Shown: positions 63,401-64,000 of the stretch, piece after piece
How the letters are laid out: every line of letters starts with the position of its first letter
Numbering within the stretch: the stretch's first letter is position 1
DNA from: Chloroflexota bacterium
Lineage (GTDB): Bacteria > Chloroflexota > Anaerolineae > Anaerolineales > Villigracilaceae
Length of the DNA stretch: 64,000 bases
Reading direction: 5' to 3'
NCBI GenBank assembly: GCA_016866215.1
Contig: VGNE01000004.1
Coordinates: forward strand, 1 to 64,000
Notes under the pieces: generated by a model
The model's database searches: none
The model's input: the letters and a program-made list of their open reading frames with translations, nothing else
What the model was told of the DNA's origin: nothing
Position numbers and translations under genes: made by a program

Positions 63401-64000
63401 TCACCGTGTCCAAAAATTTACAGCACAGGGTAAATTCATCACATCCTGGGGAATTTTCGGTCAGGGTGAAACACCGCAGTCCTTCTACGGGCCGCGCGGA
63501 CTGGCAGTGGATGCCAAAGGGAGAGTCTACGTCACGGATACCGGCAACAAACGCATCGTCGTGTTTGATGCGAACGGGAATTTCATCACGCAATTTGGAA
63601 GCGCAGGCTTTGATCCGGGTCAATTCGACGAGCCTGTCGGAATCGCGGTTGACAGGAATGGAACTGTCTATGTCGTTGATACATGGAACCAACGAGTGCA
63701 AACTTTTACACCTCTTGAGACTGAAGGATTCCTTAACTTCGCCCCGGAACGTCAATGGGATATCTACGGCTGGTTTGGTCAGTCTCTGGATAACAAACCA
63801 TTCATTGCAGTTAATGACGACTTGCATGTGTTCATCACAGATCCCGAGGGTTATCGGGTGATGGAGTTCGAGCCGAATGGAAACCTCCTACGCACCTGGG
63901 GTGATTTCGGAAACACTGGCTCAAGCTTTGGTCTCGCTTCAGGCATCGCAATGGATCCCGCTGGACATGTTTGGGTTACAGACGGCTTATATAACCGCAT
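60498..64000 (+). CDS. GT39-like (Agl23/TIGR03663-type) membrane protein with NHL repeats, partial
   Basis: An open frame of more than 1,167 codons that runs off the window. It starts at the ATG at 60498 (AAAGGTGA upstream). The N-terminal half is a multi-pass membrane protein with the GT-C signature VMSHDEGLHTY after the first helix (Asp49-Glu50), as in dolichyl-phosphate-mannose mannosyltransferase-like and Agl23-like proteins. From about residue 890 NHL repeats follow: VFVADSRNHRILHLD, VYVTDTWNHRVQKF, VYVTDTGNKRIVVFD, VYVVDTWNQRVQTF. Such proteins act in surface glycan assembly. The donor and acceptor are unknown, and the C-terminus is missing. Confidence 0.88.
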   Translation, partial: MDQKRNWLERPVHSSLPALTNEIVIFAVVILLAFVTRFYDLGSRVMSHDEGLHTYFSWLLYRGQGYQHSPMMHGPFQFHIIALAYFLFGASDFTARIPVALFSIATVWMVWHWRRYLGKWGALIAGFLLVISPFMLYYGRYVRNESYVGFSGIVMLYAILRHLEIGGKKYLFMLAAALALHFTSKETSFIFSAQALIFLAIYFIVQVTRRPWINAEREYRTFIIALAVAVLLAGSAAGYGLYTRDETTLSGNETAAPSDPTEMTSPLTPPEPASLSLTMILGLAAFSAFIVTAFLLIRGYSWERIRNERSFDLLIVTGTIVLPQLAAFPIKFLENTLKVTLPTTAPEVQALSADLRSILIIAGFLLGMFIISAIIGLLWNKEKWWQTALIFWVPFTILYTTVFTNSDGFFTGTIGSLGYWIVQQDVERGSQPWYYYLLVQIPIYEFLPALGFMLALALGYKRKPAVLVEADDGKDEIIHRFEDQHQEESNFPNTFSLLVWWCVISIFAFSYAGERMPWLTYHIAWPMILLTGWALGRVIDTTDWQKLSEQRFPLALAALPVFIASIAGMALAINGPTPPFQGKELAHLQASAAFLLPLITTVLSVAGIIYFLKEWNFREIRNAFVLIFFAFLALLTTRASFRASYITYDQATEFLVYAHGATGIKDIIEQAKEISERTTGGMGVAIAYDASAPDTGVSWPFVWYLRDFTNQRSFDQPTRSLRDSVVIIVDEKNFDKIEPAIGPGYYRVDYIRMWWPMQDYFGLVYDRDPNTSFPEDYACNGLMSFLKLRKSKDYSKFCEGFTNPDIRAGLVQIWLNRDYTLYAQAKGRSDLTLSTWSPADRMRLYIRQDVASQIWNYGVAPAALETIIDPTEGKYILLPADLILDSTQANPVVLNGPRSLAFAKDGTVFVADSRNHRILHLDMTGKTIHEWGTFADGVNTPAGPGTFNEPWGVAIGLDGSVYVTDTWNHRVQKFTAQGKFITSWGIFGQGETPQSFYGPRGLAVDAKGRVYVTDTGNKRIVVFDANGNFITQFGSAGFDPGQFDEPVGIAVDRNGTVYVVDTWNQRVQTFTPLETEGFLNFAPERQWDIYGWFGQSLDNKPFIAVNDDLHVFITDPEGYRVMEFEPNGNLLRTWGDFGNTGSSFGLASGIAMDPAGHVWVTDGLYNR

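Overview
The window looks like a chromosomal segment of a Chloroflexota bacterium, most likely class Anaerolineae. This rests on gene content and style, not on a marker phylogeny. The clues are extracytoplasmic proteins with Thr/Pro-rich linkers after a lipobox or membrane anchor, an isopentenyl phosphate kinase, a GT39-like membrane protein fused to NHL repeats, a long formate-THF ligase, and a large locus mixing TPR, STAND-type ATPase, SPFH-like and domesticated transposase-like proteins. There is no CRISPR array, prophage or complete IS element. The left edge cuts the start of a minus-strand transposase and the right edge cuts a large membrane protein.

Layout. 1-2.2 kb: transposase fragment, an ATP-grasp ligase of the D-Ala-D-Ala type, and a PHP-domain phosphoesterase. 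2.4-20.3 kb: the most unusual region, almost entirely on the + strand. In order it holds an IS200-type TnpA-like protein that has lost the HUH histidines, an Mrr-like protein that has lost the catalytic lysine, a stand-alone degenerate P-loop-like domain, a 7TM-PAS-GAF histidine kinase, a NarL-type response regulator, an MraZ-like protein lacking both DxxxR motifs, a second NarL-type regulator, a P-loop ATPase, three TPR proteins, two small TPR-like proteins (one membrane anchored) and two overlapping SPFH-like membrane proteins. I read this as one sensing and assembly locus, possibly a conflict or stress system. That is inference.

20.3-30.2 kb: pseudouridine-5'-phosphate glycosidase, an AHSA1-like protein, a hicBA toxin-antitoxin pair, a hotdog thioesterase, a Thr/Pro-linker membrane protein, isopentenyl phosphate kinase, formate-THF ligase with a Lys-rich N-terminal extension, an amidase, and a membrane protein with a beta-propeller-like tail. 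30.4-41.2 kb: two surface lipoproteins (one with a formylglycine-generating-enzyme-like domain), an acetyl-CoA-synthetase-like ligase, a radical SAM protein, an F420/deazaflavin-type oxidoreductase, uracil phosphoribosyltransferase, an isoprenylcysteine-methyltransferase-like membrane protein, a zinc alcohol dehydrogenase and a second amidase.

41.4-48.3 kb: small metabolic and accessory genes, including a methyltransferase gene interrupted by two adjacent in-frame TGA codons with a hairpin just downstream, a divergent apparently leaderless promoter, an AbiEii-type toxin-antitoxin pair and an hsdS remnant. 48.3-53.5 kb: a membrane protein and tyrosine catabolism (hppD, hmgA) interleaved with two lipoproteins. 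53.6-60.3 kb: housekeeping genes typA (minus), tRNA-Leu, tig, clpP, a HAD hydrolase and rlmN. 60.5-64 kb: the start of a GT39-like/NHL membrane protein.

Intergenic spaces repeatedly carry short palindromic repeat families. Three conserved enzymes (acs-like, adh, rlmN) appear to carry small perfect or near-perfect palindromes inserted in frame in loops. Only 55457-55833 exceeds 300 bases without a gene; it holds the typA leader with a hairpin and the tRNA promoter.
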